A stretch of DNA of 64,000 nucleotides from Melastoma dodecandrum (GCA_029817715.1 JARUPY010000087.1:806001-870000); one strand, 5' to 3'. Positions 1 to 12,004 are shown, counted from the stretch's first letter. Numbers and translations: made by a program. Notes: generated by a model from the sequence alone, not told the origin.

Positions 1-653
1 TCCATGATCTGTCCTCAAATTCTCTATTTGATATCAACTTTGCTTCTCTACATTGGCTTTGAAACTCAAAAAAGTAGTGAAAGCCTCCGATTTCTTTTCA
101 AGAAAGTATACCCATATGATACGAGTGTAATCATAAACAAATAAGAGAAAGTATCTCCTATTACCGATCGCTGGAGTTTGGGTTGGACCACAAATGTCAG
201 CATGCACCAACTCAAGAGGGGTTTTAGCTCTCCAAAAGGTATTGGGAAAGGGAAGACGGTGTTGCTTTCCATACACAAATCCTTCACAGATGCATACCGC
301 TGTTGGCTGGATTTTAGAAGAGCTATGACCATATTCTTCTCTCTCAACAACGTTAAGCCTTAGTGATTCAAATGTCCATATCGCAGATGCCATAACCAAG
401 CTTCATCAACAACTTCCCTCTTCAATGCAAGATTCAAGAACGAATTCATCTTCAGCGGAAACAAGTTATTCCTCGTCATCTTCACTACAACGATCCTTTT
501 CTCATTTTTGTCAACGATTTCACATTGACCATCAGCGAAGGTAACCTTATAACCTCTCTTCATCGTTTTTCCCACACTCAAACAATTTTGAGCAATGCCT
601 GGAGAATAAAATACATCATTAATCAGCTTTTCTTTACCATTTGCTGCTCTCAC
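1..653 (-). pseudogene. copia pol fragment: GAG-pre-integrase and integrase N-terminal part
   Basis: The GAG-pre-integrase stretch (about 360-653) shows LINDVFYSPGIAQNCLSVGK and ends with the zinc-binding pair in WLWHLRYGHLNH. The next frame (34-399) carries FPNTFWRAKTPLELVHADICGP, then RRYFLLFVYDYTRIIWVYFL, the start of the DDE integrase core with its first acidic residue in HADICGP. The two parts lie in different frames, so at least one frameshift separates them. The integrase would insert the element cDNA into host DNA. The remaining catalytic residues are beyond the window edge. Confidence 0.85.
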
Positions 654-699
654 AGCAACGATTCCCTTTCATTCAATCTTTATCATTTTGCTGTCTCCA

Positions 700-1803
700 A
701 GCTCTAACTGTGAGTTGTAGCTGTTGTTGATCTCCACAAAGCTTTCCTTATTTCCTGTCACATGATTGCTACAACCACTATCCAAAAACCACACTTTATT
801 CATATCTTGCATCGCATTGAAACAATAATAGAATGCTTGCTTTGATCCTTCTTCTTTTGAAAAATTTACCGAATTTTGAGAAACATGTTGCTACGTCTGC
901 TGCTGATGCTGCTTGTCTTTAAAATAACAATCTCGTTCTGAATGATTTGGAAATCGACATCTTTTACACTTGAAATAGCAATCCTTTGACTCATGTCCAG
1001 CTTTTCTACAAATATAGCAACTACCTACTGAATTTTTAAATCTACTCCAGGAATGGTCTTCTCTATTGCGGAACTGGCTTGCTGTACGTCCTCTGCCTCA
1101 CCCTTGAGAACGGCCTCCACGTCCACGACCATAAAACTCTCTGCTGTTGTTCACAGTATGCTCTGACTTCTTTTCTGAAACATTTAACTTCATTTGAAAA
1201 GTTTGTTCAACAGGAGTTGAGTACTTTCTTACTCTTCTTTCGTGGGCTTCAAGCGAACCCATTTGCTAATACACATAAATTTCTTTTAGATTCTTCGTTT
1301 CCTCAATCACAGCAACAACGTGCTCAAATTAATGCAGCTGGCTTCTCAACACTTTCTCCAAAACCTTCTTGTCGGGAACTTCATCACCGTAACACTTAAT
1401 TTGATTAATGATTTCAACAACTCCCGAGAAGAAATCTTTCACCGTTTCGAACTCCTTCATGGCTAACTTGTCAAAATCCCTCCACAAGTCTTGAAGCTTG
1501 ATGGAAATCACTTTCTTCAAGACTTGAAATTCTTTCTTTAGCACGTTCCATGCTTCTTTCGCCTTCTTGAGACCATAAAGCCTCGGATAAATCGTCTTAC
1601 TTGTGGATTGTTACAAGATCCGCTCCGCCATCGCATTTTTCATCACGTTTTCTTTTGCCTTTTTTCTTGTTCTCCAGCACCTTCTTTCTAACTTGATAGT
1701 TCGTCGTCTTCTTCAAAACCTTCATCAACGATCCTCCACAAATCTTGTGAGAGAAAGATAGTTTCCATTTGCGAACTCCAATAATCATAGTACTCTTCAT
1801 CAA
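700..1803 (-). pseudogene. copia gag and protease region with tandem CCHC knuckles
   Basis: Frames 1597-1803 and 1329-1544 are parts of a UBN2-type copia Gag; the second contains FDKLAMKEFETVKDFFSGV. Around 905-1022 the minus strand reads two consecutive CX2CX4HX4C knuckles, CYICRKAGHESKDC followed closely by CKRCRFPNHSERDC, which would bind element RNA. Around 735-790 it reads WFLDSGCSNHVTGNKESF, the D-S-G site of a copia aspartic protease. The pieces are in separate frames and cannot give one polyprotein. A Gag-Pol pseudogene is the only sensible reading. Confidence 0.8.
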
Positions 1804-1870
1804 AGATCGGGATTTAGTTGGGCAAGTAGGAAAAGAACTTGCTGTTGGAAGGCGTAGCCTGATCTGCTAC

Positions 1871-1882
1871 GCTCTGATACCA
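1871..1882 (-). other. primer binding site (initiator tRNA-Met type)
   Basis: The minus strand reads TGGTATCAGAGC, the standard copia primer site complementary to the 3' end of initiator tRNA-Met. It lies five bases from the LTR end and fixes the orientation of the element. Confidence 0.9.
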
Positions 1883-1887
1883 AAATT

Positions 1888-2375
1888 TGTTGGGGTTGTT
1901 TGAAAAGCGGTGCTTTACTGTATCACATGAAGGGTTTTGCGGAACTGCTGCGACACAGCGAAGTGTTTCTGGAAGCAATGAACAAGGAAATTTGGAGAGA
2001 ATATTTTGGCTTTGCGAAGCCTTTCCCTTTTCTTACGACCAAAGTCTTTCTCTTATACCTTTTTTTTCTCTCTTACATCATTTGGAAATGATCCCCCTAC
2101 CTTGCCTAGAGAGCGCTGGCATTGCTTCTTCTTTTATAGTGTCCTATGATAGATCTAGAGAAAGCATTTACTCTACCCTAGTTATCAGTTCATTAACTCC
2201 CATTTATTTCCTAGGCCATTAACACCACCCCATAACACACTTAATGACACTAAATGAAATTACAAATTAATGTGATATTTAAAACGACATTTAACAGTAA
2301 AGTCCTCTGTTGGTTCAGAAATCGTAACACAAATTGCTTCCCCTTGTTTGTGTTGAATCGTAAGCATTCCCAACA
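1888..2375 (-). repeat. 5' LTR of the copia element
   Basis: 488 bp beginning TGTTGGGG and ending CCCAACA on the plus strand, next to the primer binding site. The partner LTR is outside the window, so neither identity nor target duplication can be judged. Confidence 0.8.
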
Positions 2376-3105
2376 CTCCCATAAAAATAAAAAGGTTGGC
2401 AGAACTTCAGGAATAGTTGACTGCTAGGCTTTGAGAGGAGTTTGCATGTATGTCAGTATACATATATGTTTATTGGCGATTTTGCTATTATCTCTTGGGC
2501 ATAAACGTTGACTTAAATGAAAAAGAAAAATCTTCTCGAGGGAGAAAGCAGTGGGGGAGATCATGTGCAGAGTGAGATCAGTAGATTGTTTAGCTTTATG
2601 TATGTCAAGCCAAAAGATTGACCTTCTTACGGCACAATCAAAACATTCTTAAAGTTTGGTACACTTGGTAGGGCCTTCAAGGGAATTCAGATGTACCATA
2701 GAGCAATCCAAATGCTTGTATATAATTCCTGTGGAGGCGGAGTATGGACTCGATTGTCAGAAAGTACTTTGAGTTGGCCGTTCTATGGGTCATCATCATT
2801 TATACAATTGCTATTGATGTGATCATGATCATCTTATTCTTTGCCAGTATTGCACACACTTATTTTTGGACGACAATTACTTTAAGACCATCTGATATGG
2901 CCGGGTGCATGCATTGCCCATGGCCATCACGATTCAAAATAGAATGACAATGACGTCAGTTTCTTTCGTGTATTTGTTTCCATAGAAACCATTATATTCA
3001 CAAGTTAATTTATTCTAAACTAATTCGATTCGACCAAAATCATCCACAAGTGGGTATGATTCTTATAGCTTTCAAGTTTTAGTCAGTTTAATTAGATGGC
3101 TTTGA
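2376..3105. other. intergenic spacer, no gene seen
   Basis: AT-rich sequence between two retrotransposons. A 67-codon open frame at 2744-2947 has a hydrophobic stretch, but I see no homology, promoter or repeat support for it. Confidence 0.6.
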
Positions 3106-3110
3106 TATCC

Positions 3111-5381
3111 TGATGCGGGGGACGACAAGGAATAGATGATTCCAATACCGAATCGAAGAGAACGTCACTGTGGGTGCGGAATGGAGTGACGTGGGAATGG
3201 ACGGAAGGATAGAAGATGAGGCGGGTTGGCTGAATAGATGGAAATGAAAGGATAGGTTGAGATCAACCTCCACGGATACAGATTCACCACCGTGAAAGAA
3301 GACACGGATAAAACTCGCATGTCACACGTATACAGACACACCACCGTGAACAAGAACGAGGGCGAGGAACAACACGGAGGATACAGGCACACCACCACTG
3401 GCTGATACACTCTGCTCAATCTGTACGTAGAATCCACCAAATGAGGAATGAGGTTGAAAGAGAATCCACTCCTTCGGATAGAAAGACAAAAGTCTAATCT
3501 GGGTTTAAAAGTCTGAATAATCTGTTTTTCAACTCTTACAATTCAAGGGCTTATATTGGCTGCTGATCACGCTTGTCGAAGGCGGCAAATTAAATACTCT
3601 AGCAAACCTAACTAACTTGTAGATAGGGTAAGTGGAGGTCGATCCCACAGAGAATAAACAGAGAAAATTTCTAACGGTCTCACGTTTAACGATATCGAGA
3701 TCAAGTCAAACAAGATGAATGAGTGTAAGACAGAAAAAGATAATGCAAATAAACGATAATTCAATCAACTATTAAAAGCCTAGGACTATCAATTTCCCCT
3801 AACGAAATATCTAACTCGTTCCTTCCTTTCTCCAGTTATCAAATTCTCATGTTACTAACCTAGGGTTCGATAATCTCCTTACGCCTCTCCCGAGTGCTCT
3901 AAGGACGTATTCCCTGTCTCGAGCTAATCACTCTATTCCTAGGCAATTAACTAGTGGGAACCCATTATGCAACAACCCTAAATGGCTACCTAAAGTGATT
4001 CGGTATATTCCTATCCCTTTCGCGAATTAGCTCTGTTTTCCAACGAGACGCTAACTTAGGCTATTCAATCCACGGCTTAACTCAAACAACTTTTCCAAGC
4101 CCAAATAGGTCTCCATATCAAATTAATTGGTGATCAGGCAATTAATCGCATTAAGATCAAGATTTGAATAAGTAACCACACGAATTCGAATAACACGGAG
4201 AAAATGAATTCACTTGTTAAATAAAGTCGTTAAGTTCCATTGAAGTCCTAGAAAACGGAATTAGTTCATAGCGTAAAAGAAATTCATCCCAAGTTCAAGA
4301 GGAAACAAAAACGACATAGAAACCAAAGAGAAAGAAAGAAAAGAGAAACGCCCTCCCGATCTTCCGATTCGAGAAGTAGTAGCCTCGTCCCGATCTCCGC
4401 TTCAGCCCTAGCCGTCACCTCTTTCTTCGTTCCCGAGTCCAATGTCTCCTTCTCCTTCCTCCCCTCGGAATAAATCCCCCTAAATTTCCTCTAAAACAGA
4501 ATATCTCTTTCCCATCTAGAAAGATTTCCTAATATTCTCCATATCTAGATAATATTTTTTGGGAGAATAAAATAAAATAACATATAACTACCAAAATAAA
4601 TGCCTAATTGATCCTCTATGTCTTCATAATGTAGTCTCCGGAAGATTCGAAGACTCCTTGAGCGATTTGGAAATAAGTTCGTCGGGTGGTCGCTTGAATC
4701 CACAGAACCACCAAGGACGCGTCCCAGAGAACTGAAGGACGCGTCCTTCTACTCTCTGTCCAATTTCCGCTCATATGCACTTCACTTCGTTTTAGCTTCA
4801 AGATCTCCTTCATTTTCCTACATAAAACATGACAAACCAAGAGGCATCAACAAAATAAAAGATTCAACTCAAAATAAAATCAAAAACTATGAAAATAACA
4901 AAAATCGACTTAAACTAAAACTAAACTAAAAAGTACTCAAATCCTTCCAAATTCCTATCAATACTCGTACGACCAACCACATAAAGCATCATTAGAGATA
5001 CGAAATAACCCTACTTTCATAGAGTTATCAGCTGCCCACAGAAAAGATAATAAAGGAAACGAAATAAAGGAAATAAATAACATAATGGATTGGATCAGAA
5101 ATGAGGAAAGGAAATATATTATTTCCTCCCGACAAGAACTAAAAAGATAGTGGAGCAGAGTAGTGGTGCAGGCTCGACTCTTGGGGTGCAAGTTGTCAGA
5201 CTTGAGCCGTCAGAACGTAACCGTCCTTTGGTCTGCTCGTCGCCTGGTTGCCTTTCGTCACTTGAGAGACATGTCGCTTGGTGCTCCTTGTCGCCTCGCT
5301 TACTCGATAATCAACAGGTTGAGTCCTCCAGTAGGCGACGTTGGTGGAGATGCGGGTGAAGCGACGACCGTCCTTGTATCA
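3111..5381 (-). repeat. 3' LTR of the gypsy element, split by a nested solo LTR
   Basis: Plus-strand ends are TGATGCGGGG at 3111 and CTTGTATCA at 5381. Bases 3111-3563 and 5036-5381 match 20439-20890 and 20886-21236 nearly collinearly; the extra bases 3564-5035 are the nested insertion plus one copy of its target duplication. Confidence 0.9.
3564..5030. mobile_element. solo LTR nested in the gypsy LTR, TSD GCTGC
   Basis: The 1467 bp insertion begins TGATCACGCTT and ends AGTTATCA, an LTR-like TG...CA structure with a 4 bp inverted terminus. It is flanked by perfect GCTGC copies at 3559-3563 and 5031-5035; the unoccupied site at 20886 in the partner LTR has a single GCTGC. No coding sequence or primer site is present, as expected for a solo LTR formed by LTR-LTR recombination. 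A short non-autonomous element is the alternative. Orientation cannot be set. Confidence 0.85.
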
Positions 5382-6376
5382 TCCTCCCTTTGTTGAAGAG
5401 AGTTTGCCCTCAAACTCGTTGAATCATCGTCTTCGAACGGAATGAGGTTCTTCACATTGAAAGTGACAGAGACTCCATAATCTCTAGGGAGATCAACCTT
5501 GTAGGCGTTGCCGTTGATGTGCTCGATGATCTTGAAAGGGCCTTCAGCTCTAGGCATCAACTTCTTCTTCCTCTTGGAGGGGAATCGTTCCTTCCGCAGA
5601 TGAACCCACACTAAATCTCCGGCTGAAAGACTTTCGCTCTCCTCTCGCGATTTGCTCTCTCTTGATATCGAAGATTAGCTTTCTCGATCTGAGCACGAAT
5701 CTTCTCATTTAGCAATCTCATCTCCTTAGCGCGTTCTTTGGCATCTCGGCTGAAGACAGGAATCATAGGATTGAGGCCATAGACTACCCAAAGGGTGAGG
5801 ACTTGGTTGTTGAACTCGGGCTTCTATTGTAGGTGAACTCAACATGAGCAAGCTTCACATCCCAATTCTTCTGGTTCTTCGAGACCAAGGTTCGAAGAAT
5901 TGCCGCTATGGTTCGATTAACAACCTTTGTCTATCCGTCGGTCTGTGGATGATACGCGGTGCTAAAGACTAGCTTAGTTCCCAACTTGTGCCACAACGTC
6001 TTCCAAAAGTAGCTTAGGAACTTCACGTCCCGATCTACTACGATCGACTTGGGTACCCATGCAACCTCAACGCTTCTCGAAAATATAAGTCCGCTACGTT
6101 GGTTGCATCGTCTGTCTTCTGGCATGGAATGAAGTGTGCCATCTTCGAGAATCTATCGACCACAACCATGATCGAATCCTTCCTCCACTGCGTCCTGGGT
6201 AGACCCAACACGAAATCCATACTCACATGTTCCCATTGTCGCTCTAGAACTAGAAGCGAAGTATACAATCCTTGGGGTTGGACTCGGCTCTTTGCCTGGT
6301 GGCAGATAGCTGATCTCGAAATAAGACTCTTCACGTGGTTCTCCATTGAAGGCCAATAGAAATTCTCCTGAAGCAT
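5300..6376 (-). pseudogene. gypsy integrase, broken
   Basis: Frame 6038-6376 starts with the zinc-binding region (ENFYWPSMENHVKSLI, then CHQAK) and continues into the DDE core with SMDFVLGLPRTQW and [15 protein letters not shown]. Frame 5931-6125 carries the second core aspartate in [15 protein letters not shown] and the YHPQTDG motif. Frame 5300-5611 gives the C-terminal domain with MWVHLRKERFPSKRKKKL and the junction to the LTR. The three blocks are in different frames with stops between, so the enzyme is not made intact. Confidence 0.85.
5382..5398 (-). other. polypurine tract of the gypsy element
   Basis: Just inside the 3' LTR the minus strand reads AACAAAGGGAGGA, a purine run where second-strand synthesis would begin. 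Confidence 0.75.
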
Positions 6377-6511
6377 CGATAATGTCTTGTCGACTCTAAA
6401 ATGTCCGCCGATTCCTCCTCCATGGACTTCTCGAATGAGTAGCTCTTACGTCGAACTCCTGGGAATGCAAAGCTTAGAGTCGCGAAAGAGAAATCCATTC
6501 ACCTGGTGGAA

Positions 6512-7948
6512 TCAATCAATCGCCTGGGTGGTGCATTGGACGATGACTCCTCCAAAATCTTCGTCGCCCCGATATAGATCATTTAGGTACTCCAAACCAA
6601 TGATCTGGGTCTCCATTTCGAACAACAAAAACATCTTCCTCGAAAGGGCATCCCCAACTACGTTCTTCGCTCCTGGTTTATACTTGAGCACGAAAGTGAA
6701 AGATTGAAGGAAATCTACCAATTTGGCATGTCGTCGGCTGAGCTTGTGCTGACCATTGATGTACTTGAGAGCTTCATGGTTAGTGTGTATCACGAACTCT
6801 CTAGGCAGTAGGTAGTGACTCCATGTCTCCAAAACTCGAACGATAGCTAGGAACTCCTTATCGTACGTCGAGCAATTGAGTTTTGCACCATTGAGCTTCT
6901 CGCTAAAGTAAGCGATGGGTCTCCCTTTCCTGCATCAACACTCCTCCTATTCCAACTCCGGATGCATCGCATTCGACTTCAAACATCCTTGCAAAGTCAG
7001 GTAAGGCGACAACGGGTGCTTCGCTTAGACACTCTTTCAGACGCTCGAAACTAGCTTGTGCGACAAAAGTCCCCTCAAACTTCTCTCCTTTAAGACACTC
7101 AGTGAGAGGGGCTGCGATCGAGCTGAAACCTCGAATGAATCTCCTGTAAAACGATGCTAAGCGATGGAAGCTACGAACGTCGTGGAAACTCCTTGGCACT
7201 GGCCACTCCCTGATTGCTTCGATCTTGCTTTCATCAACCTTGATTCCTTCGCTTGACACTACAAAACCAAGGAATACTACACTGGGTTGGAATAACTCAT
7301 ACTTCTTGAGATTTCCATATAGCTTCTCGTCGCGAAGCGTGTGAAACACTGTGCGATGGTGCTCAACATGCTCGTCGAGACTGCAGATGTAGACGAGAAT
7401 GGCGTCGAAGTAGATAACCACGAACTTCCCCATGAATGGTCGCAAGACATGGGTCATTAGTTGCATGAACGTGCTGGGCGCATTCGACAATCCAAAAGGC
7501 ATCACCAACCATTCGTACAGCCCATACTTGGTTTTGAAGGTCGTATTCCACTCGTCACCTTCCTTCATTCGGATATGGTGGTAGTCACTTTGCAAATCCA
7601 CTTTCGAAAACACCTGCGCTCCATGCAACTCATCCAACATATCATCTAGTCGAGGGATAGGGAAACGATACTTCACCGTGATCTTGTTAATCGCTCGACT
7701 ATCAACGCACATTCTCCACGTGCCATCCTTCTTTGGCACCGATATAGCTGGAACTGAGCAAGGGCTCAAGCTCTCTCGTACCAAACCTTTCTCCAGTAAC
7801 TCATCGACTTGCCTTTGAAGTTTTTCGCTTCCTCGGGGTTGCATCGATAAGCTGATCGGTTGGGTAAGGAGGCTCCTGGAACCAAATCAATTTGGTGTTG
7901 AATACTTCTCAAGGGTGGTAGTTCAATCGGCAACTCATCCGAGAACAC
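6512..7948 (-). pseudogene. gypsy reverse transcriptase and RNase H, broken
   Basis: The reverse transcriptase block (6903-7844) contains the fingers motif [19 protein letters not shown], the [15 protein letters not shown] block and [16 protein letters not shown]. Its catalytic motif reads [10 protein letters not shown], where gypsy elements have FDD, so the second catalytic aspartate is an alanine. The tether and RNase H start ([19 protein letters not shown]) follow, and 6512-6832 holds the rest (LLPREFVIHTNHEALKYING, ADALSRK equivalent GDALSRK). The upstream frame 7766-7948 contains the conserved [19 protein letters not shown] linker. Inactive by sequence. Confidence 0.9.
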
Positions 7949-7988
7949 ATCCTCAACGGGTAGCTCGTGGATGTTCCAACGATTGATC

Positions 7989-8497
7989 CTAGGCTACTTC
8001 GACCAGAACCAAAAAGTAGACATCCTCACTTTCGCGCATCGCCCGAAGCAACTCCATTCGCTTGATCACTTGAGCGGGCGACTGGTTGATAGGTGCTTCG
8101 CCTGGCTGGGCGGTTAATGGCATCAAGGTGATCTTCTTTTCGTCGACGCTAATGGAATAGGTATTACGATACTCGTCATGCTGTGCACGTCGATCGAATT
8201 GCCATGGTCTTCCTAGGAGCAAATGGCACGCATCTATCGGAGTCACAGCACAAATGAGAAAGGAACTCGCGCTTTTTGTGTCACATGAACATCACTGTCC
8301 TTGCTGAGCCATTGTAGACGACAAGGATGAGGATGTGGGGCCACGGTCAACTTGCGTTTTTCTATCATGGTTCTAGAGACCGCGTTGGTGCAACTTCCGC
8401 TGTCTACAATCCCCAAACAAACTTTATCCTTAACAGTACACCTAGTATGAAAGATGCACTCACGGTGGTTCTCCTCGCGAACTAGTGTTGCGTTCAA
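7989..8497 (-). pseudogene. gypsy aspartic protease (retropepsin) region
   Basis: Frame 8243-8497 contains GIVDSGSCTNAVS, with the D-S-G catalytic triplet, followed in the next frame (7989-8246) by CHLLLGRPWQFDRRAQHDEY, the conserved C-terminal protease motif of this gypsy lineage. A frameshift near 8245 separates the two. The protease would process Gag-Pol during particle maturation. Confidence 0.85.
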
Positions 8498-8599
8498 AGC
8501 CTTGCAGACAACTAGAATTCTCCTTCGTTCGGATCAGCGTTCTCTTCAAACTCCTCTTCTCCACAGACAACTCCTTGATGACTACATTTCTTCTTAAGG

Positions 8600-9355
8600 G
8601 ACACTACGATGCCATATATCCTGTCCCTTGGCATTTGAAACAACGACGAATAGGATCTCGCTCGTAGTCGATGATGGGGTTCTTTTTGGCGTAGTCGACG
8701 ATGGCTTCGCTTGGAAGCTACTCCCCTTGTTGAAAGGCGGAACCTTCATGAACGGGCGTGTATTGGACTTCCTCGCTTGCTGCTGCTCAACCTTGTGGGC
8801 AAGCGCTCAAACATCGTCAAGCGACCAATATTGCTGGAGTTCAACAGCATCAGTCACCTGGGGCTTAAGTCCTCGAAGATACCTAGCAATAGTTTGCTCA
8901 GGGGCTTCCTGGACATCGCACTGTAGTAAGAGTCTTTCAAACTCCCTCATGTACTCCGACACCGTTGAGACTTGTTGAAGCGATTGCAACTTGAGATAGA
9001 GATCTTGCCGATAGTACTCCGACAAAAATCTCTTAGTCATAACCCTTTTCATTTTTTACCACGTCCGGATCTTATCACGTCTTTCTCAGCGGCGTTGATG
9101 ATTGGTGTTCTCCCACCATAGGCTTGCGTACTTTTTCAATCTTAATGCTGCCATCTTAACTTTTCGATCCTCCGGCACCTCCTCGTAATCGAAGATGCGT
9201 TCGACCGTATATCCAATCGATGAATTCCTCGAGGTCAAGGTTTCCCTTAAACTCCGAAATCTGGAAATTAATCATTTGTGCTCTCCTTTCGGGTCGCCGA
9301 TTTTCTGGTGACGAATCTCATTGCGAAACATCACGCCATGGATGCTCTTCTTCAT
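8600..9355 (-). pseudogene. gypsy gag, central and C-terminal part
   Basis: From about 9350 leftward the minus strand reads EEEHPWRDVSQ, a stop, then FQISEFKGNLDLEEFIDW, VPEDRKVKMAALRLKKYASL and, in frame 8807-9052, SEYYRQDLYLKLQSLQQ and EQTIARYLRGLKPQV, the core of the retrotransposon Gag domain. At 8600-8650 the zinc knuckle reads CFKCQGTGYMAS, then a stop, then C: the histidine is replaced by tyrosine and a UAG interrupts the motif. The N-terminus is missing here and lies at 20290-20373, across the insertion. Confidence 0.85.
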
Positions 9356-12004
9356 TGTTGTGTATGGAAATGGGAAGGTTATTCATAGTAGTGAAGGAGT
9401 TGGTTATAATAAGGGTCTGGTGAAACATTTAAAGGTACCAGGTGAAATCGATTATGTGTAATTGGAAAGGGTTATCGCTAATGCAATGAGATTAAACGAA
9501 GGAAGTAGGTTGGAAATATGTCATAGATATCCCATTCCTTTGTATACTGCGTCTGGCATTAAGTTTGTGCTAGTACCTATTGGTGATGATGAGAATGTGA
9601 GATTGTTGTGGGAATTTACTATGTGCAATGGCGATCGCATTCAAGAAATATACGTTACCTCAGTTTCTGCTCATTCTGGCAATGAAGAGAGAGCAGGAAA
9701 TTCAAGAAGTATGCATGGTGGTAATGTGGGGAATGAGGTCATAAGAGTGAATGTGAATGAGGGGAGCTTTAATGTTGTGCATGATAACCCTGAAAATAGG
9801 AATGTGGGTAAAAATATTCGTCGATTGTCTCCGGTGATAGAAGGAGGTAGCGGTTATGATGGTAATGAGGAGGATGGTGATAATGAGGAAGATGATGGTA
9901 ATGAGGAGTATGGTGGTCATGCCTATGATGATTATGAAGATGGTGATCCATTTGAATGTTTAGAACGTGACTTAGACGATGAAGGTGTTATAGACGAAAT
10001 GATGTATCGGCAATATGAGAATGATATCCTTGAGTCTATACTGAATTCTGATAATGACGTCGATACTGATGAGGAAATGTTTAATGGTGTTGATTTGGAA
10101 AACGATGAAGAAGGTATGAATGTAAGTGTTAATGAGGCCGGTTCGTCTAGGAAGAGGTTGGAGAAACCTCTACCTTTCTATGTTGATAGTGGCGATACTG
10201 GGAAGGTGATTGTGGAGGAGGACTAGGATGTGAGGATTACGGACGATCCAAAATCTGTGGTTGAATTTCGTAAAGGGATGCGGTTCAAAAATAAGAAAGC
10301 ACTCATTAAGATGGTGAACACATTCTGCATCAAGAACCATTACAATTACGCGGTCACCGAGACAGATAAGATTAGGTGGTACGTGATTTGTTCTGAGAAT
10401 GGGGGTGGTTGCAAGTGGAGATTACGCTGGAGGCAACGTTCTGGTGATCATGAGTTTGAAATAACAGTTGTTGGTGACCCACATCCATGTTTAAATGCAG
10501 TGCTTTCCCAAGATCATTCTCAAATTGACTGTAACTTTATGGCTCCATACTTTCGTACTTTTGTTATAGAATCTCCTGAAGTGAAAGTTTCCTTCCTACG
10601 GAATGTAATAAAGGAGAGATTTGGGTACGAAGTTAGTAGGAGACGTGTATGGGATGCAAAGAGGAAGGCAATTTCTCTTGAATACGGTGATTGGGATGAA
10701 TCTTATAATGAGTTGCCGCATCTTCTTAATGCAATTAGAATTGCCAACCCCGGAACAATTGTTGATTGGGGTGAATGTTGTAATGTTGGCGAGGTGGAGG
10801 AATTCTACTTTCAAAAAGTGTTTTGGGCGTTCGGTCAGTGTATTCAAGCATTTAAGAATTGTCAGCCGGTGGCAAGCATAGATGGCACATTTCTATATGG
10901 TAAGTATAGGAATAAACTGTTAATTGCATGTTCAATGGATGGAGAGAACCATATTGTGCTGCTTGCATTTGCTCTAGTTGATGAAGAAAGTTATGATTCA
11001 TGGAGTTGGTTCTTAAGATGTCTTAAGGGGTATGTTGTCAGTGATAGGACTGGAGGTCTATGTTTAATTTTCGATAGACATTCCGGCATTCAAGCGGCCG
11101 TGAATGATCCTGAGGTTGGTTGGACTCCTCCATTTGCGCATTGGCGATTTTGTCTTAGATATGTTGCAAGCAATTTCAATACGAGGTATAAAAATATTGT
11201 TTGTAAGAGGAAGTTGGTAGCCGCAGCGAGGAAATCAATGAATTTGAAGTACCACAACATGCTGAGAAGCTTGTTTCAAACATTGCCAGAAGCTGTCGAA
11301 TTTTTTGCAGAGATGAGTGTAGAGCAGTAGACTTTGAGCGGAGATGGATTTTATAGATATGGTCTTATGACTACGAATTTAAGCGAGAGTTACAACTCCG
11401 TGATAATAGGTGCAAGAAATCTTCCGGTTTCGGCTCTTGTTAGAAAAGTATGGTATAATTGTGTATCATATTGGATAGCTCGACGGGATGATGCAGACTC
11501 TACGTTGCAAATTGGTGAACGTTTTACAAATGTTTGTCAAACGAGGTTATGCAAAGCCATGGAGAAAGCCAAACGATACGAAGTAATTCTTCTCGGTCGA
11601 CAAGTGGGTAGTTTTGACGTGAAGACTAGAGGAAAACATCGTATCAAATATGTATTTCTTCAAAATCCGAAATGCAGCTGCAAGAAGTGGCAAATTTTTC
11701 GCATTCCTTGTTCGCATGGCTTGGCATGTTTTGCATTCTTGCATATTGATCATACGGCTGTCATTTGTCATTTCTACTCATTCGAGTGTCAGAAGGCCGT
11801 ATATGCTTCTCGATGGTATTCTTTTGATGGAATATCGTTTTCCTAGAGTTAATCCTGACCCTACAAGAGTTAGACCACATGGGCGTTCAAGGTCATTCCG
11901 TATACATAATGAAATGGATATTAGGGTTCAATCTCGGAATAGTAGTTGCAGATTATGTAGAAATGAAGGTCATAACCGACGTAGTTGTCCTAATCGGAAT
12001 CTTT
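9352..12004 (+). pseudogene. Mutator-like (MULE) transposase, 5'-truncated with in-frame stops
   Basis: One frame runs from about 9352 to 11846, interrupted only by TAA at 9459 and TAG at 10224 and 11328. It starts VVYGNGKVIHSSEGVGYNKG, lacking the usual 5' end. An acidic linker (9860-10130) is followed by the Mutator DNA-binding domain (from VVEFRKGMRFKNKKALIKMV), the DDE core (VASIDGTFLYGKYRNKL, then LIFDRHSGIQAAV, and RFCLRYVASNF where family members have LRH) and a SWIM zinc finger (CSCKKWQIFRIPCSH). A frameshift near 11800-11846 precedes a terminal zinc knuckle, CRLCRNEGHNRRSC, at about 11948-11991. The enzyme would cut and paste the element. It is not expected to be made intact. Confidence 0.85.

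Larger units (their letters stand above)
1..2375 (-). mobile_element. Ty1/copia LTR retrotransposon, 5' portion, runs off the left edge
   Basis: Read on the minus strand the order is LTR (1888-2375), primer binding site (1871-1882), gag with two zinc knuckles, retropepsin, GAG-pre-integrase and the start of the integrase core, which is the Ty1/copia order (integrase before reverse transcriptase). Reverse transcriptase, RNase H and the 3' LTR would lie left of base 1. The coding frame is broken in several places, so this is a decayed copy. The LTR is bounded by the inverted pair TGTTGGG/CCCAACA. Confidence 0.9.

Noticed and set aside
2744..2947. 67-codon hydrophobic open frame
   Set aside because: No homology, no promoter and composition typical of AT-rich spacer; a chance frame.
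9340..9370. Helitron or TIR boundary at the left end of the 10.9 kb insertion
   Set aside because: I looked for a TC start, a CTRR end, terminal inverted repeats and an 8-10 bp duplication and saw none that match at both ends.
9702..9951. Histidine- and isoleucine-rich minus-strand frames
   Set aside because: They are the antisense of the acidic, GAT/GAG-rich linker of the MULE transposase.
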